Source of the DNA: Acidimicrobiia bacterium
GTDB taxonomy: Bacteria > Actinomycetota > Acidimicrobiia > IMCC26256 > BP-133
Direction of reading: 5' to 3'
Assembly (NCBI GenBank): GCA_025923175.1
Contig: JAICGL010000008.1
Coordinates: 1 to 21,298 of the forward strand
DNA: 21,298 bases
The position numbers and the translations under genes are program-made. Positions 7,151 to 14,336 of the stretch are shown here, piece by piece; within the stretch, counting starts at the first letter, position 1, and every line of letters begins with the position of its first letter. The notes under the pieces are model-generated. The model saw only the letters and a program-made list of their open reading frames with translations, was not told the DNA's origin and searched no databases.

Positions 7151-7254
7151 GGGGATGGGGCAGGGGCCCCATCCTCCGGAGGAGGGCGGGGTTGGGGCCC
7201 CGCCCGGGGCGGCGAAGCCGCCAGAACAGTGCCGTAGCGGGCGTCAGCCCGCTA
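7151..7254. terminator. Convergent terminator region with three hairpins and a terminal stem
   Basis: The gap between ilvG and the convergent thioesterase is nearly all stem-loop. There is an 11-bp stem around AGGG (7151-7176, core GATGGGGC/GCCCCATC), an 8-bp stem GGGCGGGG/CCCCGCCC (7184-7205), a GAA-triloop stem GGCGGC/GCCGCC (7208-7222), and an 8-bp stem TAGCGGGC/GCCCGCTA (7235-7254) that includes the thioesterase stop codon. There is no U-tract, so this looks like a bidirectional transcript end or a repetitive element. Confidence 0.55.
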
Positions 7255-7635
7255 GGCGCCGGCGGCCTTCTCCATGAACCGGTCCTTGGAGACGATCACC
7301 CGGGTGAAGCGGCCGGCGGCGACGAGGCCCCGGTCGTCGGAGACCGAGACCCGGAACACCAGGCGGCGGCCATCGATCGCTTCAAGGATGGCCTCGGCCC
7401 TGACCTTGGCCCCGACCGGCGTGGGAGCCAGGTGGCTGATCTCGACCCGGTGCTCGACGGCGCTGGTGCCGGCCTCGAGGCGGCCGTCGAGAGCCGCCCA
7501 GATGGCCTGCTCGGCGAAGAGGATGATGCTCGGGGTGGCCAGCACCGCGACGTTCGAGGTGCCGGCGGCGGCCGACGTGTCGCATTCGCCGACGATCCGC
7601 TCGATGGTGGCGGCCGAACCCGGTTGCAGGTCCAC
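7252..7635 (-). CDS. FlK-like hot-dog thioesterase
   Basis: This 127-residue single hot-dog domain resembles fluoroacetyl-CoA thioesterase. The catalytic triad of FlK (Thr42, Glu50, His76) aligns with Thr34 (VLATPS), Glu42 (FAEQ) and His68 (SHLAPTPVG), each exactly 8 residues earlier. That supports both the family and the chosen start. The GTG at 7635 lies 6 nt after a TATCGT -10-like element, implying a leaderless message. A longer frame from 7728 exists, but it would overlap the divergent tldD leader and adds a non-family N-terminus. Members hydrolyse acyl-CoA thioesters. Real fluoroacetate specificity is unlikely to be inferable, and most relatives in actinobacteria are uncharacterised. 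Confidence 0.88.
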   Translation of the reverse strand: MDLQPGSAATIERIVGECDTSAAAGTSNVAVLATPSIILFAEQAIWAALDGRLEAGTSAVEHRVEISHLAPTPVGAKVRAEAILEAIDGRRLVFRVSVSDDRGLVAAGRFTRVIVSKDRFMEKAAGA

Positions 7636-7640
7636 AGGCG

Positions 7641-7647
7641 TACGATA
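7641..7647. promoter_or_regulatory. Overlapping divergent -10 elements (TACGATA)
   Basis: On the minus strand TATCGT (7647-7642) stands 6 nt before the thioesterase GTG. On the plus strand TACGAT (7641-7646) would start a leader of about 110 nt for tldD. Both fit TAnnnT, and they overlap by five bases, as in the 5391-5397 site. Confidence 0.4.
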
Positions 7648-7659
7648 GAAGCACCATGC

Positions 7660-7695
7660 GGGAGCGGGCGGAACGAGCCTGCTCCCCCAATTTTT
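7660..7695 (+). terminator. Intrinsic-terminator-like hairpin in the tldD leader
   Basis: GGGAGC-G-GGC (7660-7669) pairs with GCC-T-GCTCCC (7677-7686), a 10-bp stem with one G-U and a 7-nt loop. CCAATTTTT follows, with T5 at 7691-7695. It lies between the predicted plus-strand transcription start (~7653) and the tldD start, so it could attenuate tldD. A second hairpin with a GAA triloop (CGGGGC/GCCCCG, 7731-7745) follows just before the ribosome binding site. Confidence 0.5.
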
Positions 7696-7761
7696 ATGTG
7701 GCAGTAGTTCTTGCCCAGAAACGCTCATATCGGGGCGAAGCCCCGCGGAAAGGACCGCCCA

Positions 7762-9153
7762 GTGGTCGAGGAATCTGTCCTCCAGCGGGTACTGGCCGCC
7801 GCACTCGGCGGCGGCGGCGAATTCGCCGAGGTCTACGTGGAGGACAGGCGCACCTCAGGTGCTCGCCTCGACGACGGCAAGATCGAGGAGTTCACCGCCG
7901 GACGGGCCCGCGGTGCGGGGATCCGTGTCGTGTCCGGGGCGTCCACCGGATACGCCCACACGTCCGACCTCTCCGAGCGCTCCCTGACCGAAGCGGCCCG
8001 AGCCGCCGGCGCCGCCGCGCGCGGCGCCGAGGGGCGGACCACCGTGGTGGCGCTGGAGCGCACCCCGGGTGGCCCGGCCCACGCCATCCAGGAGCTGCCC
8101 GAGACCGTCGCGAAGCTCCGCAAGGCCGAGGTGCTGCGCCGGGCCGATGACGCCGCCCGGTCCGCCGGAGGAGCGATCCGCCAGGTGTCGGCCTCCTACG
8201 CCGACGCCCGCAAGCGGGTGCTGATCGCCAACTCCGACGGCTTGCTGGTGGAAGACGACCGGGTCCGCACCCGGTTCATGGTCAGCTGCACGGCGCTCGG
8301 CGACGGCGGCCTCCAGACCGGTTACGAGGGCCCCGGCCACACCGTCGGGTTCGAGCTGTTCGACCGGCACCCGCCGGAGGAGGTGGCCCGCACCGCCGCC
8401 GAGCGGGCGCTGCGCATGCTCGACGCCCGGCCGGCTCCGACCGGGAAGCTGCCGGTGGTGCTCCGCCAGGGCGCCGGCGGCGTCCTCTTCCACGAGGCCT
8501 GTGGGCACGGCCTCGAGGCCGACCTCGTCAACCGCGACGCTTCGGTGTTCCGGGGCCGGGTCGGCACCCAGGTCGCCTCCCCGCTCGTCACGCTGGTCGA
8601 CGACGGCACGTACGACCGGGGCTGGGGCACCCTGGCCATCGACGACGAGGGCCACCCCGCCCGGCACAACACGCTCATCGAGGGCGGCGTCCTCAACGAC
8701 TACATGTGGGATCTGCTTCGGGCCCGTCAGGACGGCCGGGACTCCAGCGGCAACGGGCGGCGGGAGACGTACCAGTCGCTGCCGATGGTCCGCATGACCA
8801 ACACCTACCTGCTGGCCGGCGAGTCCGACCCCGACGACATCATCGCCTCCACCCCCTACGGGCTGTACTGCGCCGCCCTCGGCGGCGGCTCGGTCAACAC
8901 CGCCACCGGCGACTTCGTTTTCGGCGTGACCGAGGCGTACCTGATCGAGAACGGCCGGCTCACCGCTCCCATACGGGCCGCCAACCTCATCGGCAACGGG
9001 CCCGAGACGCTGCTGGCCATCGACGCCGTCGGCTCCGACTTCGACACCTGGGCCGGCACCTGCGGGAAGGACGGGCAGGGGGTGCCCGTCTCCGCCGGCC
9101 AGCCGACCGTGCGGGTCGCCGAGATGACCGTCGGAGGTACCGCCGGTGCGTGA
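7762..9153 (+). CDS. tldD: TldD metalloprotease subunit
   Basis: TldD forms a heterodimer with TldE/PmbA, a zinc protease that degrades unfolded peptides and matures some peptide products such as microcins. The protein has 463 residues, normal for the family. The zinc and catalytic motif HEACGH (HExxxH) is at 244-249. The GTG at 7762 is chosen because GGAAAGGA ends 7 nt upstream and the protein then begins VVEESVLQRVL, as in the family. A longer TTG-initiated frame from 7711 runs through the leader hairpins and is disfavoured. The tldE gene follows after 33 nt. No precursor peptide gene is obvious nearby, so a housekeeping protease role is the simplest reading. Confidence 0.93.
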   Translation: MVEESVLQRVLAAALGGGGEFAEVYVEDRRTSGARLDDGKIEEFTAGRARGAGIRVVSGASTGYAHTSDLSERSLTEAARAAGAAARGAEGRTTVVALERTPGGPAHAIQELPETVAKLRKAEVLRRADDAARSAGGAIRQVSASYADARKRVLIANSDGLLVEDDRVRTRFMVSCTALGDGGLQTGYEGPGHTVGFELFDRHPPEEVARTAAERALRMLDARPAPTGKLPVVLRQGAGGVLFHEACGHGLEADLVNRDASVFRGRVGTQVASPLVTLVDDGTYDRGWGTLAIDDEGHPARHNTLIEGGVLNDYMWDLLRARQDGRDSSGNGRRETYQSLPMVRMTNTYLLAGESDPDDIIASTPYGLYCAALGGGSVNTATGDFVFGVTEAYLIENGRLTAPIRAANLIGNGPETLLAIDAVGSDFDTWAGTCGKDGQGVPVSAGQPTVRVAEMTVGGTAGA

Positions 9154-9186
9154 CCTGCGTTCTTTTTTGACGGACGGGTGTCGCAA

Positions 9187-10554
9187 ATGAACGCCGGAGA
9201 CGAGGCGCTGCTGTCGCTGGTCCGCAAGATCGCCGGGGAAGCCAAACCCGGCGAGCAGGTGGAGGCGTACGCCGCCCGTTCCAAGGGGACGGAGATCAAG
9301 GTCTTCGGCGGCGAGGTCGAGTCGCTGACCGCAGAGAACGTCGAAGGCGTCGGCGTTCGGATCGTCGTCGACGGCCGCCAGGGCTTCGCCTGGGCGGGGA
9401 CGCTCGATCCCGATGTCGTGACCGAGACCCTGGCCGAAGCCCGCGATAACGCCGGCTTCGGCTCGATCGACGAATACCTCGGCCTCCCCGGGCCCGACGA
9501 CGCGGCCGATCCCGGCACTGACCGGGCGCCACTCGACCTTTGGCGCGAGGCCCTCCTGGCCACCCCGGCCGACGACAAGGTGACGCTGGCCCTCGACCTC
9601 GAGCGAGCGGTCATGGCCGCCGACTCCCGGATCCGGGGCGTCCGCACCGTGTCCTACGGCGATGGTGCCACCGAGATGGCGCTGGCCAACTCGCTCGGCG
9701 TCGAAGCAACCGCCCGCCGCTGCGTGTGTTCGGTCTCGGCTCTGACGCTCGCCGGCGAAGGGGTCGATACCCGCACGGGCTATGGGTTCTCGGTCGGGCG
9801 GGAACCGTCCGAGCTCGACGTCGAGGAGGCCGCCCGGATGGCGGCGGAACGGGCCGTCCGCCTGCTGGGTGCCACCCAGCCGAAGAGCCGCAAGCTGGCG
9901 GTGGTCTTCGACCCGCTGGTGGCGTCGTCGATTCTCGGTCTGATCTCCGGGGCCCTCAACGGCGAGTCGGTGCTGAAGGGCCGGTCGATGTTCGCCACTC
10001 GCCTCGGCGAGATGGTGGCCGGTCCGCACATCTCGATCGTCGACGACCCGACAAACCCCGAGGCCTTCGGTGCCGCCGGCTACGACAGCGAGGGCGTCCC
10101 GACCCGCCAGACCCGCCTCATCGAGAACGGGAAGCTGGCCCGGTTCCTCCACAACGTCCATACCGGTCGCCGCAGCGGCACCGGCACCACCGGGTCGGCC
10201 GTCCGGGCCGGCTACACCTCCACGCCCGGCGTGGGGGCGAGGGCGCTGCACTTCGAGCCGGGCTCGGCTTCGCCCGATGAGCTCCTCCGCCGGGCCGAAG
10301 GCGGGCTCTTCGTGCAGGCGATCAGCGGCCTCCACTCCGGCGCCAGCCCGGTCACCGGCGACTTCTCGGTCGGGGCCGACGGGCTCATCATCCGTGACGG
10401 CGCGCTGGCCGAACCGGTGCGGGAGGTGACCGTGGCGTCGACCCTCCAGCGCATGCTCTCCGACCTCGAGGTGGGCAACGACATCCAGTGGCTGGCGGGC
10501 GGCGCCGCCGCAATCACCCTTCTGGTCCCCGAGATGGCCATGAGCGGTTCGTAG
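9187..10554 (+). CDS. tldE: TldE/PmbA metalloprotease partner subunit
   Basis: This 455-residue PmbA-type protein is the non-catalytic partner that completes the TldD/E peptidase dimer. It lacks an HExxxH motif, as expected for TldE. Family segments include EVESLTAENVEGVGVRIV near the N-terminus, RKLAVVFDPLVASSIL mid-protein, and GLHSGASPVTGDFSVGADG in the C-terminal lid. The ATG at 9187 is preferred, with GGACGGG about 8 nt upstream; a GTG three codons earlier (9178) is the alternative. The short gap after tldD and the same strand indicate one operon. The small bL37 gene begins 26 nt after its stop and may be read from the same transcript. Confidence 0.9.
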   Translation: MNAGDEALLSLVRKIAGEAKPGEQVEAYAARSKGTEIKVFGGEVESLTAENVEGVGVRIVVDGRQGFAWAGTLDPDVVTETLAEARDNAGFGSIDEYLGLPGPDDAADPGTDRAPLDLWREALLATPADDKVTLALDLERAVMAADSRIRGVRTVSYGDGATEMALANSLGVEATARRCVCSVSALTLAGEGVDTRTGYGFSVGREPSELDVEEAARMAAERAVRLLGATQPKSRKLAVVFDPLVASSILGLISGALNGESVLKGRSMFATRLGEMVAGPHISIVDDPTNPEAFGAAGYDSEGVPTRQTRLIENGKLARFLHNVHTGRRSGTGTTGSAVRAGYTSTPGVGARALHFEPGSASPDELLRRAEGGLFVQAISGLHSGASPVTGDFSVGADGLIIRDGALAEPVREVTVASTLQRMLSDLEVGNDIQWLAGGAAAITLLVPEMAMSGS

Positions 10555-10580
10555 CCGCCCGACGGTAAGGTGTCCTTCTT

Positions 10581-10667
10581 ATGAGCAAGAAGACGAGCAA
10601 GCGCAAGCTGAAGTGCCGCCGGAACAAGGCCAATCACGGCAAGAAGCCCAACGTGGGCCGTCGGTAG
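10581..10667 (+). CDS. Ribosomal protein bL37 (28-residue basic microprotein)
   Basis: ATG 10581 to TAG 10667 encodes 28 residues, about half of them Lys or Arg. The sequence ends with KANHGKKPN plus a short tail. The motif KANHGK[RK]PN is the signature, as I recall it, of bL37, the small actinobacterial large-subunit protein seen in mycobacterial ribosomes. AAGG stands 9-12 nt upstream of the ATG. The same bases form TAAGGT, a -10-like element 9 nt from the ATG, so a leaderless mRNA is also possible. The length is slightly greater than the 24 or so residues I recall for the mycobacterial form. One Cys (residue 12) is unusual. The last third of the gene also encodes the start of the DUF72 gene in another frame. 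Confidence 0.82.
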   Translation: MSKKTSKRKLKCRRNKANHGKKPNVGRR

Positions 10668-11599
10668 CCAAGCGCGGCCGCATCCTGGTCGGGACCTGCT
10701 CCTGGACCGACCAGACGCTCGTCAAGGAGAGCGACTTCTACCCTCGGCGCTCCATGAAGGCCGAGGAACGGCTGCGGTACTACGCCTCGATCTTCCCGGT
10801 CGTCGAGGCCGATGCTCCGTACTACTACCCGCCGACCGAAGAGATGGCGGGGCTATGGGTGAACCGGACTCCGGCCGGATTCACCATGAACATCAAGGCG
10901 TACTCGCTGTTCACCAACCACCCGACGCGCCCGGACTCGCTCTGGCCCGAGGTCGCCGAGGAAGTCCCGATGGAGCACCGGGAGAAGCGGTCGGTGTACC
11001 TGTCGCACCTGCCCGAGGGGGCGGTCGACGAGTCGTGGGAGTTGTTCCGGCGGGCGCTGATGCCGCTGCACTCCGCCGGGAAGCTCGGCGTCGTGCTGTT
11101 CCAGTTCCCGCCCTGGTTCCGGCCCAGCCCTGACAACCGCGCCTACCTCAAGACGCTGCAGAGGCGGTTGCCCGACTACGACCTGGCGGTCGAGTTCCGT
11201 CATCCCTCCTGGCTGGTGGAGGAGAGGCGGGGTCGCACCCTCGGGTTGCTGGAGAAGGAAGGGCTGTCGTACGTGTGTGTCGACGAGCCGCAGGGGTTCG
11301 ACTCGTCGGTGCCGCCGGTGGTGGCGGCGACCGCCGACATCGCCGTCGTCCGCTTCCACGGCCGCAACCCCGTGACGTGGGAGGAGAAGTGGATCTCGGC
11401 CGCCGAGCGCTTCGCCTACGACTACACCGACGACGAGCTGGCCGAGTGGGTGCCGGGCATCCGGGAGCTCGCGGCCACCAGTCGCGAAACGCACGCCCTG
11501 ATGAACAACTGCTACCGCGACTACGCCGTCAACAACGGCCGCCAGTTGGCCGCCCTCCTCGACGAGGGCCTCCAGCCCGACGCGATGAAGGAGCTCTGA
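10613..11599 (+). CDS. DUF72 (YecE-like) family protein
   Basis: This TIM-barrel-like DUF72 protein has 328 residues from the only available start, a GTG at 10613 inside the bL37 gene in another frame. Family features are ILVGTCSWTD at the beginning of the barrel, VEADAPYYYPPTEEMAGLWVNR, KLGVVLFQFPPWF, and VRFHGRN with NNCYRDYAVNN near the end. The conserved core begins at about residue 24. No ATG, GTG or TTG occurs between 10613 and that core; the next ATG (10755) would delete the first strand. Translation is probably coupled to bL37. The biochemical function of DUF72 is not established. It converges on the aldolase gene with a 12-bp gap. Confidence 0.85.
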   Translation: MPPEQGQSRQEAQRGPSVAKRGRILVGTCSWTDQTLVKESDFYPRRSMKAEERLRYYASIFPVVEADAPYYYPPTEEMAGLWVNRTPAGFTMNIKAYSLFTNHPTRPDSLWPEVAEEVPMEHREKRSVYLSHLPEGAVDESWELFRRALMPLHSAGKLGVVLFQFPPWFRPSPDNRAYLKTLQRRLPDYDLAVEFRHPSWLVEERRGRTLGLLEKEGLSYVCVDEPQGFDSSVPPVVAATADIAVVRFHGRNPVTWEEKWISAAERFAYDYTDDELAEWVPGIRELAATSRETHALMNNCYRDYAVNNGRQLAALLDEGLQPDAMKEL

Positions 11600-11611
11600 C
11601 GCCGGCCGCCG

Positions 11612-12373
11612 TCAGCCCATGCGGCAGACCGGCGAAGTACCGAAGCGGGCCGCCATCATCTCCTTCAGGCCCCGGGGGAAGTCGACCCGGCTGGCCTGGT
11701 GGGGGGCGGTCAGGCGGCGCTGGGCGGCGGCGTCGCCGGTGAAGGCGGCGATGCAACCCTCCGGCTCCACGTTGGCCAGCGACAGAATCGCCCCGGCGCA
11801 GCCCAGCGGGCCGGCGAACGACAGGATCGCCGACGACCCGGTGTAGACGGGCCTGCCCCAGTCGAGTTCGGCCAGCAGTCGGTCGGGATCACCCGACGAG
11901 TCCTTGATGCCCGCCACAGGCAGCTTCGTCAGGACCTCGAGGCTGATCCCCGGCTCCGATGCTTTGGGGAAGTGGTAGGCCAGCACCGCCAGCGCGCCGG
12001 CAGATCGGACGACGATGTCGTAGTAGGTCGACGGGTCGGCCACCCGGGGCGGCGAGAGCACGAGGACGGCATCGGCGCCGTGCTCCGAGGCCGACAGCGT
12101 CAGCGCCGCCGCCTGCCGGGCCGACGGGGCGCCCGTGCCGGCCAGGACGGGGATGTGGTCGGGGACGGCGTCGCGCACGCCTTCCAGCAGCAGCACGCGC
12201 TCCTCGGCCGTGAGCGCCGGCGCCTCCCCGGTCGAGCCGCTGACCAGCACGCCCTGGATCCCCCGCTCGACGAGCTGGACAGCGTGGTCGGCAGTCGCCG
12301 CGACGTCGATCTCACCGTCCTCGTCGAACAGGGTGACCAACGCCACCCCGACGCTAGTGAAGACCGGTTCCAT
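11612..12373 (-). CDS. DapA-superfamily class I aldolase (not true dihydrodipicolinate synthase)
   Basis: This 253-residue TIM-barrel belongs to the DapA/NanA superfamily, whose members form a Schiff base with a 2-oxo acid and cleave or condense it. The pyruvate-binding motif is GSTGE (46-50), the conserved Tyr is Tyr133 in YHFP, and the Schiff-base Lys is Lys157 in GIKDSSG. True DapA has YNVPSR at the Tyr site; here it is YHFPKA, so the usual substrate-carboxylate Arg is missing. The protein is about 40 residues shorter than typical DapA. It is more likely a sugar-acid or oxo-acid aldolase of unknown substrate. The ATG at 12373 lies 6 nt after a TACCGT element shared in palindrome form with the divergent microprotein, suggesting a leaderless mRNA. 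Confidence 0.87.
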   Translation of the reverse strand: MEPVFTSVGVALVTLFDEDGEIDVAATADHAVQLVERGIQGVLVSGSTGEAPALTAEERVLLLEGVRDAVPDHIPVLAGTGAPSARQAAALTLSASEHGADAVLVLSPPRVADPSTYYDIVVRSAGALAVLAYHFPKASEPGISLEVLTKLPVAGIKDSSGDPDRLLAELDWGRPVYTGSSAILSFAGPLGCAGAILSLANVEPEGCIAAFTGDAAAQRRLTAPHQASRVDFPRGLKEMMAARFGTSPVCRMG

Positions 12374-12377
12374 GCAA

Positions 12378-12391
12378 TGACGGTACCGTCA
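12378..12391. promoter_or_regulatory. 14-bp perfect palindrome forming two divergent -10 boxes
   Basis: TGACGGTACCGTCA is a perfect palindrome in the 22-bp gap between two divergent genes. Each strand reads TACCGT (plus 12384-12389, minus 12385-12380), and each ends exactly 6 nt before its own ATG (12396 and 12373). The layout predicts leaderless transcripts in both directions from a symmetric promoter. It may also be an operator. No TTGAC-like -35 is visible on either side. Confidence 0.55.
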
Positions 12392-12395
12392 CCGC

Positions 12396-12533
12396 ATGGT
12401 CTGGTTCTGCCTCGCCTGCGACGATCAACCGCCTTGGAAGGCCGACGAGAAGAAGCCGTGTCCCACATGCAAGAGCACCGACAACGTGAAGGAGGCGACC
12501 CGCTTCGGCAATATGGAGGACGTCGACCGCTAG
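12396..12533 (+). CDS. Zinc-ribbon microprotein (45 residues)
   Basis: This small complete frame begins MVWFCLAC and has two CxxC knuckles (Cys5/Cys8 and Cys22/Cys25) separated by 13 residues, followed by an acidic tail. The arrangement is that of a rubredoxin- or zinc-ribbon-like metal knuckle. The cysteine spacing, the clear TACCGT element 6 nt before the ATG, and the end at a stop that exactly abuts the convergent hydrolase stop (CTAG shared by both) all argue for a real gene. There is no ribosome binding site, as expected for a leaderless message. The function is unknown; nucleic-acid or protein binding is the usual role of such knuckles. Confidence 0.7.
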   Translation: MVWFCLACDDQPPWKADEKKPCPTCKSTDNVKEATRFGNMEDVDR

Positions 12534-13207
12534 TCCTCGTCGAGAAACTTGAGGGCGGCGTCCATGGCGATGAAGTCCTTCGGCGTCGAGAAATGGTCGG
12601 TGCGGGGGAGGACCACCAGTTCGGCGTTGGGCAAGGCTTCGACGAGCGGGTCGGCCGGTCCGCAGAAGTCTCGTTCGCCGATCACCACGAGCGCTGAGGC
12701 TGTCACCCGGCCCAGCACCTCGGCGTTGAGGAGCCGCATCGGCGCCTGCAGGCAGGCGATCAGGGCCGCCCGGTCGTTCTCGGGATGGGCGGCGAGGCGG
12801 GCGAAGTAATCCGCCGCCGGGTTTTCCGGAGCGTCTCCTGCCTTGATGGCGTCGACGACGACGTCGCTGCCGCCCCGCTCGAAGAGGTTCCGGCCGACCC
12901 CGAGCGTGACGATGCGCCGGAAGCGGCCGGGCTGGGTGGCAGCCAGGCCGAGGAGCAGCCGGGCGCCCAGCGAGAACCCGACCGCGTCGACCGGCCCGTC
13001 CGGGAGGCGCTCGGCCACCCAGCCCTCGAGGTCGCCGTAGGCCTCCGGGTCGTGCGGCTTCTCCGCCTTGCCGTGCCCGAGGATGTCGATCGGCACGGTC
13101 TGGCGGCCGGCGTCGGCCAAAAGGTCGAGCCAGCCGGTCTCCCACCACGTCCGGGCGGACGACGTGGCAAAGCCGTGAAGCAGCACAACCGGGATCTGGT
13201 CGTTCAT
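12530..13207 (-). CDS. Alpha/beta hydrolase
   Basis: This 225-residue single-domain alpha/beta hydrolase has the oxyanion segment LLHGFATSS, the nucleophile elbow GFSLGA (GxSxG), an acidic residue in VVIGERDF, and the catalytic His in RTDHFSTP. Family members hydrolyse esters, lactones or similar bonds; the substrate is unknown. The ATG at 13207 is preferred over an upstream ATG that adds 11 non-family residues. It has no ribosome binding site, but TACGCT stands 9 nt upstream. Its stop overlaps the stop of the convergent zinc-ribbon gene by 4 bp. The GHGKAEKP segment after strand 4 is normal for esterase-like members. Confidence 0.88.
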   Translation of the reverse strand: MNDQIPVVLLHGFATSSARTWWETGWLDLLADAGRQTVPIDILGHGKAEKPHDPEAYGDLEGWVAERLPDGPVDAVGFSLGARLLLGLAATQPGRFRRIVTLGVGRNLFERGGSDVVVDAIKAGDAPENPAADYFARLAAHPENDRAALIACLQAPMRLLNAEVLGRVTASALVVIGERDFCGPADPLVEALPNAELVVLPRTDHFSTPKDFIAMDAALKFLDED

Positions 13208-13233
13208 GGCGTCGGAAGCGTAGGCCCGTTTGG

Positions 13234-13839
13234 GTGCCACCCCCGGACGGGTACCGGCAATTTGTGGAAGGAAATGGCCGGGGGAATGTCGCCGAGGCCG
13301 ACGAGCTGGCTCGGCGGTCAGACGTCGACGTCGTGCCCACTGCCCCCGAGGAGCCGGACCTTCTTGGATCGCGCCGGGCCCGCATGCTCCGGCGGCTCTT
13401 CATGGTCGTCCTGTTCGGCTTCCTGGCCATCGGCATGACGGGCCATCTCGGCGTCCGCTCCCGGACAACGACGGTCCGGGGAGGCGAATACGAGCTGTCA
13501 GTCACCTACGGACAGATGAGCCGGGGCGGGCTGGCCACGCCATGGTCGCTCGAGATCCACCACCCCGGTGGCTTCGACGGCCCGATCACGGTCTCCGCCG
13601 ACAGCAAGTACCTCGACATGTTCGACGAGAACGGCTTCGAGCCCGAGCCGACCAAGACCACGGCGACGCCGGACGAGGTGATCTGGGAGTTCGACCCGCC
13701 CGACGGAGACACGCTCGGTATCTCACTCGACGCCCGCATCGAACCGGGCGTCCAGTGGGGCAAGGAAGGGCGGACCTCGGTGCTCGTCGACGGAGAACCT
13801 GTCGTCACCGCCAAGTACAAGACCTGGATTTTGCCCTGA
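13234..13839 (+). CDS. Single-pass membrane protein of unknown function
   Basis: I do not recognise a family. The 201-residue frame has an acidic N-terminal stretch (about 15-45), then MLRRLFMVVLFGFLAIGMTG as one transmembrane helix (about 51-72). A beta-rich, acidic extracytoplasmic region of about 125 residues follows (GGEYELSVTYGQMSRGG, SADSKYLDMFDENGF). A start at GTG 13234 is used; GTG 13264, which lies 6 nt after TACCGG, is an alternative. The last codon is shared with the DUF421 gene (TGATG), so the two are translationally coupled and probably act together at the membrane. Confidence 0.75.
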   Translation: MPPPDGYRQFVEGNGRGNVAEADELARRSDVDVVPTAPEEPDLLGSRRARMLRRLFMVVLFGFLAIGMTGHLGVRSRTTTVRGGEYELSVTYGQMSRGGLATPWSLEIHHPGGFDGPITVSADSKYLDMFDENGFEPEPTKTTATPDEVIWEFDPPDGDTLGISLDARIEPGVQWGKEGRTSVLVDGEPVVTAKYKTWILP

Positions 13840-14324
13840 TGGAGATCATCCTTCGCGCCACCGCCATCTACTTCTTCCTATGGCTGCTCACGCGGGCGCT
13901 GGGCAAGCGCGAGCTCGCCGAGATGACGGCCTTCGAACTGCTCCTGCTTGTGGTGGTGGGTGATCTGATCCAGCAAGGTGTCACTCAGGAGGACACCTCC
14001 GTCACCGGAGCGATCCTGGCCGTCGGCACCATCGGGATATGGATCCTCATCTTCTCCTTCCTCAGCTGGCGCTTCCCGAAGGCGCGGAAGGTCATCGAGG
14101 GGGTGCCGGTGGTCGTCGTGCGGGACGGGCAGCCCATCGAGCCGGCGCTGCGGCTCGAACGGGTCACCCTCGATGAGCTGCTCGAGTCCGCTCGGAACCA
14201 GGGGATCGCCAACCTCCGCGATATCGACCTCGCCATCCTGGAACCGAGCGGCAACTTCTCGTTCCTGCAGCACAAGCAGGACGCCGGCGGCCAGCAGGGC
14301 TCCCCCGAAAAGCACAAGGCCTGA
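13839..14324 (+). CDS. DUF421 (YetF-like) membrane protein
   Basis: This 161-residue protein has three N-terminal hydrophobic segments (about 4-20, 30-45 and 55-76) and a cytoplasmic YetF domain. Typical features are KRELAEMTAFELLLLVVVGD in the membrane part, then VVVVRDGQPIEPAL, LTLDELL-like LDELLESAR, and DIDLAILEPSGNFSFL. The ATG overlaps the stop of the upstream gene by one base (TGATG), so translation is coupled and no good ribosome binding site is needed. The Lys/Gln-rich tail is poorly conserved. The function of DUF421 is not established, although family members are linked to stress and the membrane. It converges on the ABM-like gene. Confidence 0.9.
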   Translation: MEIILRATAIYFFLWLLTRALGKRELAEMTAFELLLLVVVGDLIQQGVTQEDTSVTGAILAVGTIGIWILIFSFLSWRFPKARKVIEGVPVVVVRDGQPIEPALRLERVTLDELLESARNQGIANLRDIDLAILEPSGNFSFLQHKQDAGGQQGSPEKHKA

Positions 14325-14336
14325 GCGGCCGGCCGG

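Noticed and set aside
7711..7761. TTG start for tldD giving a longer N-terminus
   Set aside because: The extension runs through a hairpin. The GTG at 7762 has a strong ribosome binding site at ideal spacing and gives the normal family N-terminus.
7855..10335. 826-residue minus-strand frame opposite tldD-tldE
   Set aside because: It is a mirror of two well-supported genes, with low-complexity His/Gly/Arg composition and no ribosome binding site.
11612..12373. True dapA (lysine biosynthesis)
   Set aside because: It keeps the Schiff-base Lys but is short and has YHFPKA where DapA has YNVPSR. No lysine pathway gene is nearby.
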